Both the position numbers and the translations under genes were made by a program. Under the pieces are notes generated by a model. The model had not been told where the DNA came from. It worked only from the letters and a program-made list of their open reading frames with translations, and did not search any database. Shown piece by piece: positions 1 to 11,075 of a stretch of 64,000 nt of DNA. Source of the stretch: Acanthosepion esculentum (lineage: Eukaryota > Mollusca > Cephalopoda > Sepiida > Sepiidae); the NCBI GenBank assembly GCA_964036315.1, contig OZ038492.1, positions 36,263,618-36,327,617 of the forward strand, given 5' to 3'. The first letter of the stretch is position 1. Every line of letters starts with the position of its first letter.

Positions 1-233
1 CATGTGAAAAAGAAGTAAAACAAAAAAAGAAAAAAGAAAAAAGAGTAAGCTTCTATCTGTATTAGAAGTCCTTATACCGAAAAGTTCACCTTATTTATTG
101 AATGACCTTCGTACATTTAAGAAAACCAATGCCACTTCCAATCACACCTTTTCCAAATATAGAAGACAATTCTATCAATACAGACTTTTAACAAGGACTG
201 CCACTTTATAATATTACCTCTTATAATATCAAG

Positions 234-545
234 TTCTACAGAAGGATGCTAAGGATATCATGGACCGAGCATGTGAGTAACAATGAGGTCTTAGATAGGT
301 TACAAACAAGGAGAAGGCTTATACTTAACATCAAAAAGAGGCAGCTGAAGTTTCTGGGACACATAATGAGGAAGGAGGGCCTGGAGAATCAGATACTCAC
401 AGGTCAAATAGAGGGAAAGAGAGACAAGGGAAAGCAGCGAGTGGCATACCTGACGAGCTTGAGCAGGTGGATAACAGAACATGGTCTGGGGGAAGAAGTA
501 AAAGGAAGGAGCTTGCTGAGAGCTGCAAGGGATAGAGGGAGGTGA
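234..545 (+). pseudogene. RTE-type LINE reverse transcriptase, C-terminal fragment
   Basis: The frame reads FYRRMLRISWTEHVSN, then a lysine/arginine-rich tail with KRQLKFLGHIMRKEGLEN and a terminal stop. This is the conserved post-thumb tail of RTE/BovB-like non-LTR reverse transcriptases. Only about 100 residues remain. The palm with its catalytic aspartates and the endonuclease are absent, so this is a truncated dead copy. Three more pieces of the same family lie at 4620-4915, 36376-37280 and 38000-38940. The family is judged from the protein motif by eye; the exact clade is less certain than the LINE assignment. Confidence 0.75.
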
Positions 546-559
546 AGAGCTATGATCGC

Positions 560-1690
560 CTACATTCTGAAATGACATGGCACATACAAAGAAAGATAAT
601 ATCAAGGGTCGACCGTCATCTCTCTTTAGTATCTTCATAATTTTCCATTTATTTCGACATTCTTATCTATTTATGTCACAAACCCGTTCGGTATATATTT
701 GTGTGTCTGTTGAGCAATGGATTTGGCGTGTGTTATTATAAAAAAAATGTACACGAGTCTTTACTCTATGTGGAATAGAATTATCATCTAGCGTTTTATG
801 CTGATATTTGATATTTGCTCCACTCTGTACTGTATTCAGTTAACACATTCATTACAATTCATCCTTCCCGTGAAATTACAACGTTTACGTGCAGAACCTT
901 ATCTACAGGTGCAGATATGCTAATTTGACAACTACAGTCAAACTCGCCGCGCCAACCGATGCATCAGTTCTAACACAGGCATAAATTCTTTGAAATGGCA
1001 AACCGGCCTCTTAATGGCCCATAATCGGATGTCTCAAAGACCCTAATTGAACATTGCGCCCCCGTAGCATTATTCTTGCTTGTTATTAGATCATGCGAAG
1101 ACAGGACCTACATGGTAAATTACAGGTCAAAATTCTGATGAGGCAAACTGAATGGGCATGGTTTGACCGTATGGTCGTAGAATTCTAACTGTGGTTAGTT
1201 ATCTTTGTTTTGATATAAGACCAAAATATGCGAAGACAGTAGGTTTGAAAGAACAGAAGTGTGAAAACATCTCGCCTGACCCCCCCAGGGCGACGGAACA
1301 CTATGTGATAATGCGTAGTTGGCCAATCTATTAATATCGGTCCTCTCTATCTCTTTTCCCCCGCTTATACCAAGAAATTATGCAAACCCCCTACTTTTTT
1401 TCCTCAAAGAACGAAAGCTGGGAAAATAAATAAAGAAATTGGTTGTCGGAAATTCAGTTTATGATCCGGCGCTCCGGCCTGAAGCAACATGAGGCGACAT
1501 GACAAGCCAAAGCTACTTAGAATTTGACTGGCTTTCAAATGAAACCACTAAAATCAGGCACAGGGTACTGCTATGATTGTTACTATATCAAAAGATGGCC
1601 GAAGATTCTGAAAATTTTATCAAAATATCTACTTCCACCTCAGAATTGGGGATGTTGCAATTTTCTCTTCTCTCAGTGTAGATGTCCTTA
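560..1690. other. Unassigned AT-rich sequence
   Basis: I see no long ORF, tandem array or recognisable mobile-element protein here. Short poly-C and poly-T runs occur near 1280 and 1390. Confidence 0.4.
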
Positions 1691-1699
1691 TTCGCTTGT

Positions 1700-1810
1700 G
1701 TACCTCAGTCTGTGTGTCTTTGGGCGTAAGTGTGTCTTTGGGCGTAAGTGTGTGTGAGTGTGTGCGTGTGTGTGTGTGTGTGCGTGTGTGTGTGTGCGTG
1801 TGTGTGGACA
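1700..1810. repeat. GT-rich microsatellite
   Basis: Two copies of a GTGTCTTTGGGCGTAA unit lead into an imperfect (GT)n tract interrupted by GC steps. Apparent ORFs across it are low-complexity artefacts. Confidence 0.85.
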
Positions 1811-1954
1811 CACATATATTCAGTATCTCACCTTTACTAACATACAAAACTCACATCACATATGTATATGCAAAATATTTATAATCTTTTCTTATGCTGC
1901 CATTTCCATCTCGCCTACGGCTCTAAATCTCCGCGGATTACCGCAGGTTTAGGA

Positions 1955-2030
1955 AAAGTTTTCCCGCCAAATAGCTAACCACGAATGTCGCCGTAGGGAC
2001 TTCGACCTAAGCCGCCATTTTGGTTGGTAC
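1955..2030 (-). promoter_or_regulatory. Candidate E2F plus YY1 motif cluster
   Basis: The minus strand contains TTTGGCGGGAAAA (1959-1971), a match to the E2F consensus. About 40 bp upstream of it on that strand is AAAATGGCGGC (2011-2021), a match to the YY1 consensus. The segment is locally GC-richer than its surroundings. In animals such pairs occur in TATA-less promoters. No downstream exon is recognisable, so this is a motif observation rather than a demonstrated promoter. Confidence 0.25.
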
Positions 2031-2039
2031 ATAATAAAG

Positions 2040-2550
2040 TAAACACGAACACAACACAAGATTAGATTTATCAGGATTAATAGAGATTAGATTAAGTTTC
2101 TGATCCCAGCCTATAGTGCCTTTCTTGAGTTTCTCTTTTACGTATATATTTCTGTAGAGTTCACTGTTTGACTGTTTTGTTTTCCATATGTTTTCTGTCT
2201 CTCCGTCAAAGATGAAAACTTAGGTCTAGAGACGGCGGCGGGAATAGAAAGCGCGATTTTTGGAAACACTTAGACGTTAAGATTTTTGTTATGTTCTTTT
2301 CTTTTTCCTCCATTTCTGCTATTTTGTTTTCAGTTTCTTTTTTTTGGGGGGGATGTTATTTTTATGATTGCCATCTTTTCCATGATTCGAGCATTATGTT
2401 TTTATTTTCTTCCGCGTCTTTATCACTTCATCGACCTTATCTTCCGAAAGCATACCCAATGTCGTCCTTATACTTTTGTTTACCAAAGTACTCATCACCG
2501 TTTCCTTCTCATTGTTAGTCCCCTTCCAAAACGTCTTTGATTCCCTAACG
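2040..2550. other. Unassigned sequence
   Basis: T-rich DNA with no recognisable protein or repeat family. The small ORFs inside are low-complexity. Confidence 0.4.
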
Positions 2551-2551
2551 C

Positions 2552-2622
2552 CAAAATAGCAACAAAGGTCCATAATAAATGATAGCAAATATCATTTATT
2601 ATGGACCTTTGTTGCTATTTTG
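2552..2622. repeat. Perfect 33-bp inverted repeat, 5-nt loop
   Basis: Bases 2552-2584 are exactly complementary to 2590-2622 around the loop GCAAA. The hairpin is not inside a (TA)n tract and has no obvious terminator role. It is probably a foldback remnant of a mobile element. Confidence 0.9.
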
Positions 2623-3259
2623 AATATTTCCAAAATCGGGCAATTTTATTTTTATTTATTTATTTCTAGTTGACTTCTTGTTAAGTGTTTTTTCTAACTT
2701 ACGGAGATTTAAAAACAAAACGAAGTCTGATTAATCTATGCTACAAAATTGTCCCCGACTAGTTGAATTCATGAATAATAAACGCAACAGGATTCTCACC
2801 GGACGTATATCGTTATTAATTGTATTAATGAAATTAACATAACTTTCTTTCTTGAAAAAATGTGATAATCGCATTTAAAACGGTTAATATGAACATGAAT
2901 TGAAAGAGGATTTTGAGATAACAAATCTAAACGTGTAAGGGTTTTGTTTGTCGGATACACGGCATGCTTGGTTTTATTATGCAAGTCAATGTTTTTAAAA
3001 TAATATTCTTATGAACAGACAGATTTATGTAAATGTTATATTTGTGTGTTTAATATAAGAGTAAAGTAGAAATATCTCCCGGAAAAAGATTAGCAATAGA
3101 ACGACAAAGAAGGCGACGAAAAACTATATTTCAAGACCAAGTTGAAAGTCCTGAGCAAACAAGACTGCAGGCTAAAAAATGCAGGAGTAAAGGTACGGCT
3201 TAACTAAATAATTAATTTTGCTTGCGTAATAATTTTGTCTAAATAGGGGTAAATATTTC

Positions 3260-3261
<2 letters not shown>

Positions 3262-3339
<78 letters not shown>
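3262..3339. repeat. (TA)n microsatellite
   Basis: About 78 bp of uninterrupted TA dinucleotide. Confidence 0.97.
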
Positions 3340-3343
<4 letters not shown>

Positions 3344-3540
3344 AAAAAGAATAAGGGAAGTAATCACTCATAAATTTACTAACTTGTGTTGATTTTCCTC
3401 CCTCTCAACTACATGAGTTGCAGGAAACATATAAATAAATACTCATTAATAATTATTATATGGTTTGATTAGTACTTTTGTTAGTTGAAATTCTTTCATT
3501 GAGCTACATTATCTGTCTCTCTTTCCCTTTTTCTACTCTA

Positions 3541-3588
3541 CACACACACACATACACACACACGCACACATACACACATACACACACC

Positions 3589-3639
<51 letters not shown>
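3541..3639. repeat. (CA)n(TA)n compound microsatellite
   Basis: An imperfect CA tract leads directly into a 40-bp TA tract, which abuts a SINE fragment. Confidence 0.95.
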
Positions 3640-3643
<4 letters not shown>

Positions 3644-3860
3644 CAGATTTCGATGCCGGCTTGAAGCAATCGGGTGTCTAGCCACATTGATGAGCTGTGA
3701 TACAGCGAAACAGGCTTGTATGTGGATGACTATGTTACGCTATCGTCATTTCGATCGAGCACTATTGAGAAAAAAAAGTTAATTCCAAAACACTTGCAGT
3801 CGCCCCTCTTAAAGCATCGCGCTTCATTAATCAATTGAGCACTTTGGCTGTTGTCGTTTG
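3640..3860 (+). mobile_element. tRNA-derived SINE fragment
   Basis: It starts in GGTCAGATTTCGATGCCGGC, which aligns with the B-box region of fuller copies. It continues with TGTCTAGCCACATTGATGAG and TGATACAGCGAAACAGGC. The same string occurs at 3904-4015, 41526-41700, 41827-41940 and, inverted, 58711-58870. The tRNA-like head is cut off at the (TA)n junction. Octopus tRNA-derived SINEs are known; family identity would need a library match. Confidence 0.6.
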
Positions 3861-3903
3861 TATACATCCGTATATAATACGTTAACATTTCCCCCTGCTG
3901 TTA

Positions 3904-4012
3904 CCTTAGAGGTAGGATCGCCGACTGATGGCAAATCGGTCGGTTTTCGATCCCGGGTTGAATCGGATCTCTAGCCCCACTGATGAGATGCGAAACAGGC
4001 TTGTATGTAGGT

Positions 4013-4014
<2 letters not shown>
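3904..4014 (+). mobile_element. tRNA-derived SINE, same family
   Basis: Contains GATCGCCGACTGATGGCAAA, a B-box-like TTTTCGATCCCGG, and the shared CGAAACAGGCTTGTATGTAGG end. The 3' end runs straight into (TA)n at 4016, as in the other members, so (TA)n behaves as the element tail. Confidence 0.65.

Positions 4015-4015
<1 letters not shown>

Positions 4016-4056
<41 letters not shown>
4016..4056. repeat. (TA)n microsatellite
   Basis: Pure TA tract at the SINE 3' end. Confidence 0.95.
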
Positions 4057-4059
<3 letters not shown>

Positions 4060-4063
4060 AAAA

Positions 4064-4395
4064 GATTCTTGTTACCTTTTCATTTTTCTCTCATCTCTAT
4101 GATACACTTAAAGCCAGTTATTATTGTTCTATTCTTACCTATATTTTCAATATATTTTTTGACTCACCTCTGACCTCCCTTCAACTTTTATTTCATATGC
4201 AATATCATGTTTTCATCACTTAATAACTATACAATATATTCTCCCTCTATTGATGTTATTTCTTACAAGCCACCATAATGTGTATACATACTAAGCGAAC
4301 ACCACTTTTTCGAACAGGAAAAATAAGTCGTAATACTCGTTCTCTAAAATTTCTGTATAATCGACATTTTCAGTCAGGCACATGAGTTTCTAAAA
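4064..4395. repeat. Duplicated segment, copy 1
   Basis: Bases 4064-4213 and 4329-4395 reappear, in the same order and orientation, at 4942-5085 and 5084-5150, with scattered substitutions. The extra ~115 bp between the two blocks in copy 1 is missing from copy 2. Confidence 0.8.
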
Positions 4396-4619
4396 CCTTT
4401 CCCTTAAAACAATTTTTCAGGAAAACAGCTTTCTCAAGTGAAGTAGCTGTTATCTCTCTTTCCAATATTGATGGGGAAGAGATGCTTCCTTCCTAACATT
4501 TTATTTGATATAGTGTGGAATGTCGACATTTGGATTCCATAGAACCAATTAAAAACTGTTGAACTGCTACGTAAGATCAAATAACCTATATGACAGTGAA
4601 GAAAGATACTTCTTATTCT

Positions 4620-4915
4620 TTTTCTATGTGCCATGTCCTTTAGGCACGTAGGCAATGATGGCTCTCCACAATTTCCTGTCCTTTGTAGCTTTTAGTCAAT
4701 TTCGTATTTTTACTGTTTCTTTCAAACCCTGTTCTGTCATTCATATACACAAGCTCGGCAAGTAGGATATGCACTGTTTTCCGCTGTCCCTCTTGCCTTC
4801 AATCTGCACTCTGGGTATCCAATTTTCCAAGCCCTCTTTCCTCATCTTGTTCCATAGAAATTTCAACTGCCTCTTTCTAATGCTAAGTATAAGTGTCCTT
4901 TCTGTTTCCATTTTT
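4620..4915 (-). pseudogene. RTE-type LINE C-terminal fragment
   Basis: Read on the minus strand it encodes the tail seen at 234-545 (MRKEGLENW, then IEGKRDSGKQ, LPSLC and RKLWRAIIAYVP), with in-frame stops. It lies between the two copies of the 4.06-5.15 kb duplicated segment. Confidence 0.65.
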
Positions 4916-4941
4916 TATAAATATGTGCGCGTGTGAAATAA

Positions 4942-5150
4942 TTTCTTGTTACTTCTTCATTTTTCTCTCATTTCTACGATACACTTAAAGCCAGTTATTC
5001 TTGCTCTATTCTTACCTATATTTTCAATATATTTTTCGACTCACCTCTGACCTCCCTATCAACTTTTATTTCATATCCGATAATGTAATACTCGTTCTCT
5101 AAAATTTCTGTATATTCGACATTTTTAGTCAGGCACTAGAGTTTCCCACT
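4942..5150. repeat. Duplicated segment, copy 2
   Basis: Direct repeat of 4064-4395 with an internal deletion; see that entry. Confidence 0.8.
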
Positions 5151-5830
5151 TTGAACACAACTAAATAGAGTTGACTATTAATGAAAAATGTGAATCATTA
5201 ATAGTTCTGCTCATGCCTTCTCAGTACCACATAAATAACGGACTAGTCCTTTTTGATCGTGTAGAATGACGGAAAAGACATGTCAGGGAGGCTACTTGGT
5301 TTTATTGAGAGGAAAAAAAAAGAAAGAATGAATGAATGAATGAAAGAAGGGAAGATAGAAATGTTTAATATTTGCTGCCAGTACCTCATAAAAAATAGAC
5401 TTAACTTAAGAATACAAATTCACCAGAAAATTCAATTTTAAGATTCTTTCCAGCAAAGTTACTGTTTTTTTTTTTTTCACTTGTTAAATAACTCCGTGTA
5501 AAATTATATAGAGCATCTAATTAAACAAATTATTTCGTCTTTTTTTTCATTCGACAAATTCATTGTGATGTGAAATATGAGACAGCTGTGTTTATTACTA
5601 TGGACACCGTAGGTTAGGATTTACGAGTGAAATATGACAAAGCAGATATAGCTTCTTTTTATACAAACACGATGAATTAAAACTATATTATCAGAAACAT
5701 TTCTCATATATGGTAATTAAAAAAAATTATGCAAAATAAAAACAGAGATGAAATCTTTACAAAAGTATATATGAGATAAATCTTATGCAAACATTACCGC
5801 TTATTTTACAAACGCCATTTGCTAGGAACA
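5150..5830. other. Unassigned AT-rich sequence
   Basis: Contains a short (GAAT)n near 5325 and poly-T runs. No protein or repeat family is recognised. Confidence 0.4.
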
Positions 5831-6002
5831 TATATATATATATATATATATATAAGACTGACAGCAAGTATTTAATATCTTAGCATTATGTACCTGACCT
5901 ATCGACTAAGGCAAATAGAGGACAGGACAGATACTACGGTTTGTAATAACCCCTCTTCATCTGTAAGAACATTGGTCAGCGTGCACTTCCATATAATCGG
6001 AA

Positions 6003-6254
6003 TTATATTACATAAGAGTTCAGTGCGTTTTTTTTGTCTTTTTCTGGCGATATTTTCCCGTTTCTTAATACGTCGCTTTGTAAAGCATCTTTTGTTATTC
6101 CAAAGCGTCTTCTGATTTCGGTATCAAAGGTTTGTACTTGTTCAATTTTGATATCCCCAATTTGTAATTCGATCGTTGGGCTGGCCCTTTTCCTGACAAC
6201 TACATATTCTATCTTCTTACAATTGGTGTTTCGTCTTTTCTTCTGGCTTTTCAT
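6003..6254 (-). pseudogene. RTE-type LINE reverse transcriptase thumb fragment
   Basis: The minus-strand frame shows CKKIEYVVVRKR, LQIGDIKIEQVQTF and DTEIRRRFGITKDALQ. This is the RT region just after the catalytic palm of RTE elements, also present at 36.8-37.3 and 38.1-38.5 kb. It is isolated, with no flanking palm domain, and is not functional. Confidence 0.7.
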
Positions 6255-6300
6255 TTACAGAAGGTATTTTTTTCAAATTTATCATTGAATTACAGCCCCA

Positions 6301-6353
6301 CACACAAACACACACATACACAGGCATATATATATACATACTATACATACACA

Positions 6354-6412
<59 letters not shown>
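6301..6412. repeat. (CA)n/(TA)n microsatellite
   Basis: Imperfect ACACACA tract followed by about 50 bp of TA. Confidence 0.93.
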
Positions 6413-6705
<293 letters not shown>

Positions 6706-6839
6706 TGATCATTTCATCATATAGCTGACGTGCTGTTAATCATTCAGTCATAGAGAATTTACCGATTAGCAAAGTACAAATTATCGAGGAAGATCTTTGA
6801 AATGCGTCTTTATAAACAGTAATTTGGACTTTTCTAACC

Positions 6840-7060
6840 GGAAAGCTATCTGTGGCTGAATGGTTAACAGGACGCCAGCATATATGAAAGTTTCCTTATG
6901 AGATACAGGTTGGAGAATGCATACTTTCTATAAATGTTTTCGAAAATTTACGCCGGTAAATTTAATTAATAACATTTAATTATAAAAGGAAAATTTACTC
7001 AAATAAGTTGTATCCATAAATATAAAGTATAAACAGAAAATATATTAAAATATTTGTCGG
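6840..7060 (+). mobile_element. tRNA-derived SINE with degenerate head
   Basis: CTGTGGCTGAATGGTTAACA resembles a pol III A box. A degenerate B-box region (GATACAGGTTGGAGAA) follows about 60 bp later. The body then matches the GCCGGTAAATTTAATTAATA-type repeats. It is closest to the copy at 43850-44090, where the B box is intact. Confidence 0.5.
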
Positions 7061-7206
7061 ATTTAATCTATTTCGTCTAATATTTTATCAGTATTTACGT
7101 TAGGTTACGTTTCGGAGCAGAAATGAGTTATTGAGATGATCGTCAATTTGTGTGTTTATAAATAGCAATTGCGACTTTGTTAAACGGAAAGTTCTCTGTG
7201 GCTGAA

Positions 7207-7207
<1 letters not shown>

Positions 7208-7286
<79 letters not shown>
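7208..7286. repeat. (TA)n microsatellite
   Basis: Pure TA tract that interrupts a second SINE head (CTCTGTGGCTGAATGA at 7194-7209) and abuts a foldback. Confidence 0.96.
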
Positions 7287-7290
<4 letters not shown>

Positions 7291-7418
7291 AAAAGACTTA
7301 AACACTAATATTCCATGGTCGTAATTTATTCCATTGGAATCGTAAAAACGATCCAATTCATCAGACCTACAGATTCAAAATAATGACCATGGAATATTAG
7401 TGTTTAAGTCTTTTTATT
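7287..7418. repeat. Foldback element, 34-bp perfect arms
   Basis: Bases 7287-7320 are exactly complementary to 7385-7418. The interior holds a second hairpin (ATTGGAATCGT against ACGATCCAAT). On the minus strand this is preceded by CTGATGA, reminiscent of a hammerhead core with a long stem II, but GAAA is replaced by GGAATAAA. A second, longer family member lies at 26101-26290. Both are followed by a conserved module that includes CATCGAGTTCTACCTGGAT or its variant. Confidence 0.88.
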
Positions 7419-7539
7419 ATATCCTTACTCTGACCTGGACATCGAGTTCTACCTGGATCATATCCTCTTGGAATTATTTTTATACATATATGTATGTGTA
7501 TATATAATTGCATATGTATGTGTATATTTACCACTAATA

Positions 7540-7540
7540 T

Positions 7541-7589
<49 letters not shown>

Positions 7590-7654
7590 TTGTGTGTGTA
7601 TGCATTCAAATCTCTATTTGAATGTATATATCTGTCTACTCATATATATGTATA

Positions 7655-7689
<35 letters not shown>

Positions 7690-7716
7690 TATATATAAAT
7701 ATATATGTATAAATAA

Positions 7717-7747
<31 letters not shown>

Positions 7748-7748
7748 A

Positions 7749-7779
<31 letters not shown>

Positions 7780-7800
7780 AATATATATATATATATGTTT
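7540..7800. repeat. (TA)n, (TG)n and degenerate ATATAAATAT array
   Basis: TA and TG tracts followed by a degenerate TA array with periodic AAA interruptions, like the large block at 45.6-49.7 kb. Confidence 0.9.
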
Positions 7801-8124
7801 GTGTGTTTATTTTCAAAGTTGTTTGTCAATCTTTGCAAAAATAAAGAGAAAATGCATTTTAAATGATGCATTTCAGAAAATATAATACAAAAACATTATC
7901 AAAATGATGTTTTTTTAGAGAAAGTAATCTCAAAACCCTCAAGAATAACAGCTCATTTCGCATATTACCAACATTCGCCAGAATTTAAATATTAAGAGAT
8001 TCACTTATTTCTTTTAATGTTAAAACCTTCCTTCTTTTTTGGGCTCTTCTACTGAGATTCCTTATATGGAAAACACGTTCACTGCACATAAATATAGGGA
8101 GAAAATATGCAATAGCTGGACGCA

Positions 8125-8225
8125 CATATGTGTGTGTGCGAATGTTTGTCTGAGTGTGTGTGTGTGTGTGTATGCTCGTGTACGTGAGAACAGTAGTGTG
8201 TGTGTGTGTTTGTGTGTGAGTTTCT
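8125..8225. repeat. GT-rich microsatellite
   Basis: Interrupted (TG)n tracts. ORFs on either strand here are low-complexity. Confidence 0.85.
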
Positions 8226-8509
8226 GTGTACGCCTAAGAGTGTTTGAACGATGTCAGATTTTATAAGGCAGTTCAATATTTTCACAGAAATATTTATATT
8301 AACCAACCAATATTGGTAAACGTTAAGGTGGATTTGACAATTTTCTTATTCATATTGACTTCTATTTCAAATTCGAGGCTTTTGAAGAAATGGAAAATCT
8401 TTTATATTGTCATTTGTTCTTCTTCTTTCAGCCACGAAACCCAACAAGAAAGAAGAGGAGAATAAAACCAAACTGGAATTTAAACCTCAAATAAAACAAC
8501 AAAGAAAGT

Positions 8510-9250
8510 ACAATTCGAGGAAAGCAAAAATATTATTTCGTTTAACCGCCTTTATCTTAGAAGTGAAGTATAAAATGGTGAAAATATTTTTCAAATTACT
8601 TAATAAAAACCTTCCCAAAATTTACGAACTACATAAAATATCTAATAAAAACCCAGTTAAATTAAGCTACAGCTGTACTATTTAGAAATCCCAATGAAAG
8701 ACAAAACGCTATAAATTTCAAAACTAACGTGCGGCAAATCATTGTTAACAGTAATATATGCAATTGTAGAAAGAAAAGCAAATGTACATTAGATGTAGTT
8801 TGCAAAACTGATGCAGTAATTTACGAAGTAAAAAGTAATAGATACAAATGGCCGGAAAATATACATATGGTCCACTGAGGGCAACTTTAAAAACGGTGTT
8901 ACAATTATAGGTCATCTTTTAAGTTAGAAAGCCTTAGAAATTCTACTAAACTAGCCAAACATGTGTGGAAATTAAAATAAAAAATAACAATGATCTTACA
9001 ACAATGATAGTAACATCCGCAAACTTTGTCAACAAAAAAATAACTATAACAACATTTCCACGTCAAGAAATTCTTTTGAATCAGAAATTAGATATCATGA
9101 CCCGTTGTATACATACTAAAAAAATTCTTTTTTGAATTCATTTGAAGTGGGATGAAAAGAACGTATGTATATTTTATTTAATCCCCCACCGATACATTTA
9201 CAATACACTTGATTTTCCCTCCTTCTCCATCTCCTCCTCTTTACCTTCTA
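8510..9250 (+). pseudogene. Penelope-like element fragment, RT tail and GIY-YIG region
   Basis: The frame starting near 8515 reads LEVKYKMVKIFFKLLNKN, then LPKIYELHKISNKNPVKL and SYSCT. It continues in shifted frames with CNCRKKSKCTLDVVCK and NSTKLAKHVWKLK. In PLEs these blocks sit between the RT and the GIY-YIG endonuclease (CNCR cysteine cluster, then the LSKYIWELK-type motif). The GIY and YIG motifs are not readable and frameshifts are present, so the copy is dead. A second copy in the same orientation follows at 9950-10660. Confidence 0.65.
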
Positions 9251-9299
9251 CCACACCTCACGTCGTGCGTTTATTCATCTATTTATTTAATAAATATTA

Positions 9300-9771
9300 A
9301 TGCATGCAGCAATTAACGACATCATCAAAAGAGGTTTGGATGCAGCTGGGTTCCCTTCCCAAATCTAACCCGTAGGCCTCGACCGTGGTGATGGAAAGCG
9401 GTCGGATGGCATTACCGTCTTCCCTTTTAAAATGGGTAAGTCGTCGATTTGGGATGTGAATTGTGCGGATACATTTTCGGCCGGTAATTTGTTCAGATCC
9501 GCGGTTGAGCCGGAGCCTGTCGCCCGAGACGCAGAGATAAAAAATAGCTAAATATTCTTCTCTTGCTGATAGATTTTTTTTTTACTCCTGTGTCAGTGGA
9601 GACTTCAGAGGTTATTGGCCCTCGTTCGATGGCGTTCCTTCGGAGGATTGGCGCGATTGCGTCTCGATTAAGGAACGAGCCTCGCGAAACGGAGTGGCTC
9701 TTGCAGCGTGTCTCACTGGCGATAGTTCGAAGTAATGCATTCTCCATCATTGCAGCTGGCAGAGGATAGAA
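9300..9771 (+). pseudogene. LINE C-terminal fragment with PD-(D/E)xK-like motif
   Basis: The frame from 9301 reads AINDIIKRGLDAAGFPS, a stop, GLDRGDGKRSDGIT, KSSIWDVNCADTFS, then a frameshift near 9540. ORF 9563-9769 continues with PVSVETSEVIGPRSM and LQRVSLAIVRSNA. This arrangement recurs at the C-termini of some invertebrate retrotransposon polyproteins. The PDG plus DV pattern (here SDG, D) resembles a restriction-like endonuclease fold; that part is inference. It sits between two PLE copies. Confidence 0.5.
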
Positions 9772-9949
9772 AAAAATTGTTTATAGTTACGTTGTTCTGG
9801 AATTATCATGAATGGTCGACTGAAGTTGTTTGTTTCAATGACTTTTATTTTGTTATTATTAGTTACTTTGTTCAATAAATGATTTCTTAATGTTATTTTT
9901 TTAATATTAGCGTTCATAATTTTTTTTTATTTTTAAAAAATAAAGCGTT

Positions 9950-10745
9950 AGGAAATTAATTTAAAATTCGAAGAAAAGGAAAAAATGCTACTTGGTTTAA
10001 CCTCTCTTTAAACTTGGAGGTCAAGTATAAAATAGAAAAAATAGCTGTACTAATAATTAAGAAACCATAACAAAAAGACAAAACGCCAAAAATTTCAAAT
10101 GTAACGTGCAGCAAAACATTGTTACTAGTAATATATGCAATTGTAGAAATAAATCTGATATCTATTAGATAAAGTTTGAAAACCTGAGGTACTAATTTAC
10201 AAAGCGGAAGTAAATGATACAAATAGCCAGAAAAACATATGCATAGAGCGTACTGAGGGTAATATTAAAAAGAGGAGGTACAACCATAAGTCATCTTTTA
10301 AGCTAGAAAGACTTAGAAATTCTACTAAACTAGCCAACCATGTGTGGAAATTAAAATAAAAAATAAAAAAAATCCGATTATAAAACTGGAAAATTAAAAA
10401 AAAAAATCAAAGCGATACCACAATCATAGTAACATCTGCAACATTTGTCAACAAGAAAAATTAGCTGTAATAACATTTCCACACCAAAAATCTTTTAAAC
10501 CAGTGACCCATTGTATACATACTAAAAAGTTCGTTTTGAGTTCACTAGAACTGGGATAAAAAGAATGGATGTATATTACATTTAATCCCCCATCGATACA
10601 TTTCCAATACACTTGATTTTACTTCCTGCTCTTCACCTCCTACCACACCTAACACCGTGCGCTTATTCTTTTATTTTTTTTTTTTAAATATAGCCTTCAT
10701 AATTTTTCTTATTTAAAAAAAATAAAGCTTTAGCAAATCAATTGA
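9950..10745 (+). pseudogene. Second Penelope-like element fragment
   Basis: A diverged repeat of 8520-9250. Shared blocks include AAAGACAAAACGC, GTAATATATGCAATTGTAGA and AAATTCTACTAAACTAGCCA. The same pyrimidine-rich 3' segment follows (ATACACTTGATTTT, then CACCTCCTACCACACCTAAC). A third partial repeat of the terminal part occurs at 9900-9965, matching 10680-10745. Stops occur in all frames. Confidence 0.6.
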
Positions 10746-10824
10746 CCGAAATCGCCTGAAGATACCGAAATGTTGAAACCAAGGTAGCGGAATCAGCTGA
10801 TTTCCTAATTTTCTGTATAGCTAG

Positions 10825-10951
<127 letters not shown>

Positions 10952-10997
10952 TAGAAATACAAACTTGATATGTACACTTAGGTATATTATGTCTATA

Positions 10998-11026
10998 TTG
11001 ATATCTATCTATCTATCTATCTATCT

Positions 11027-11071
<45 letters not shown>

Positions 11072-11075
11072 ATGA
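10998..11075. repeat. (ATCT)n/(AGAT)n palindromic microsatellite
   Basis: A run of ATCT units turns directly into AGAT units near 11029, making a self-complementary tetranucleotide array. Confidence 0.93.

Noticed and set aside
300..638. Minus-strand ORF overlapping the RTE fragment
   Set aside because: It is a shadow of the coding frame on the plus strand.
3060..3196. Short Arg-rich frame (RLAIERQRRRRKTIFQD) followed by a donor-like GTACGG
   Set aside because: It recalls basic repeats in Helitron- or transposon-encoded proteins, but it is too short and alone to assign.
3541..3600. CRISPR-like or regularly spaced direct repeats
   Set aside because: Only simple CA/TA microsatellites; no spacer structure, and the genome is clearly metazoan.
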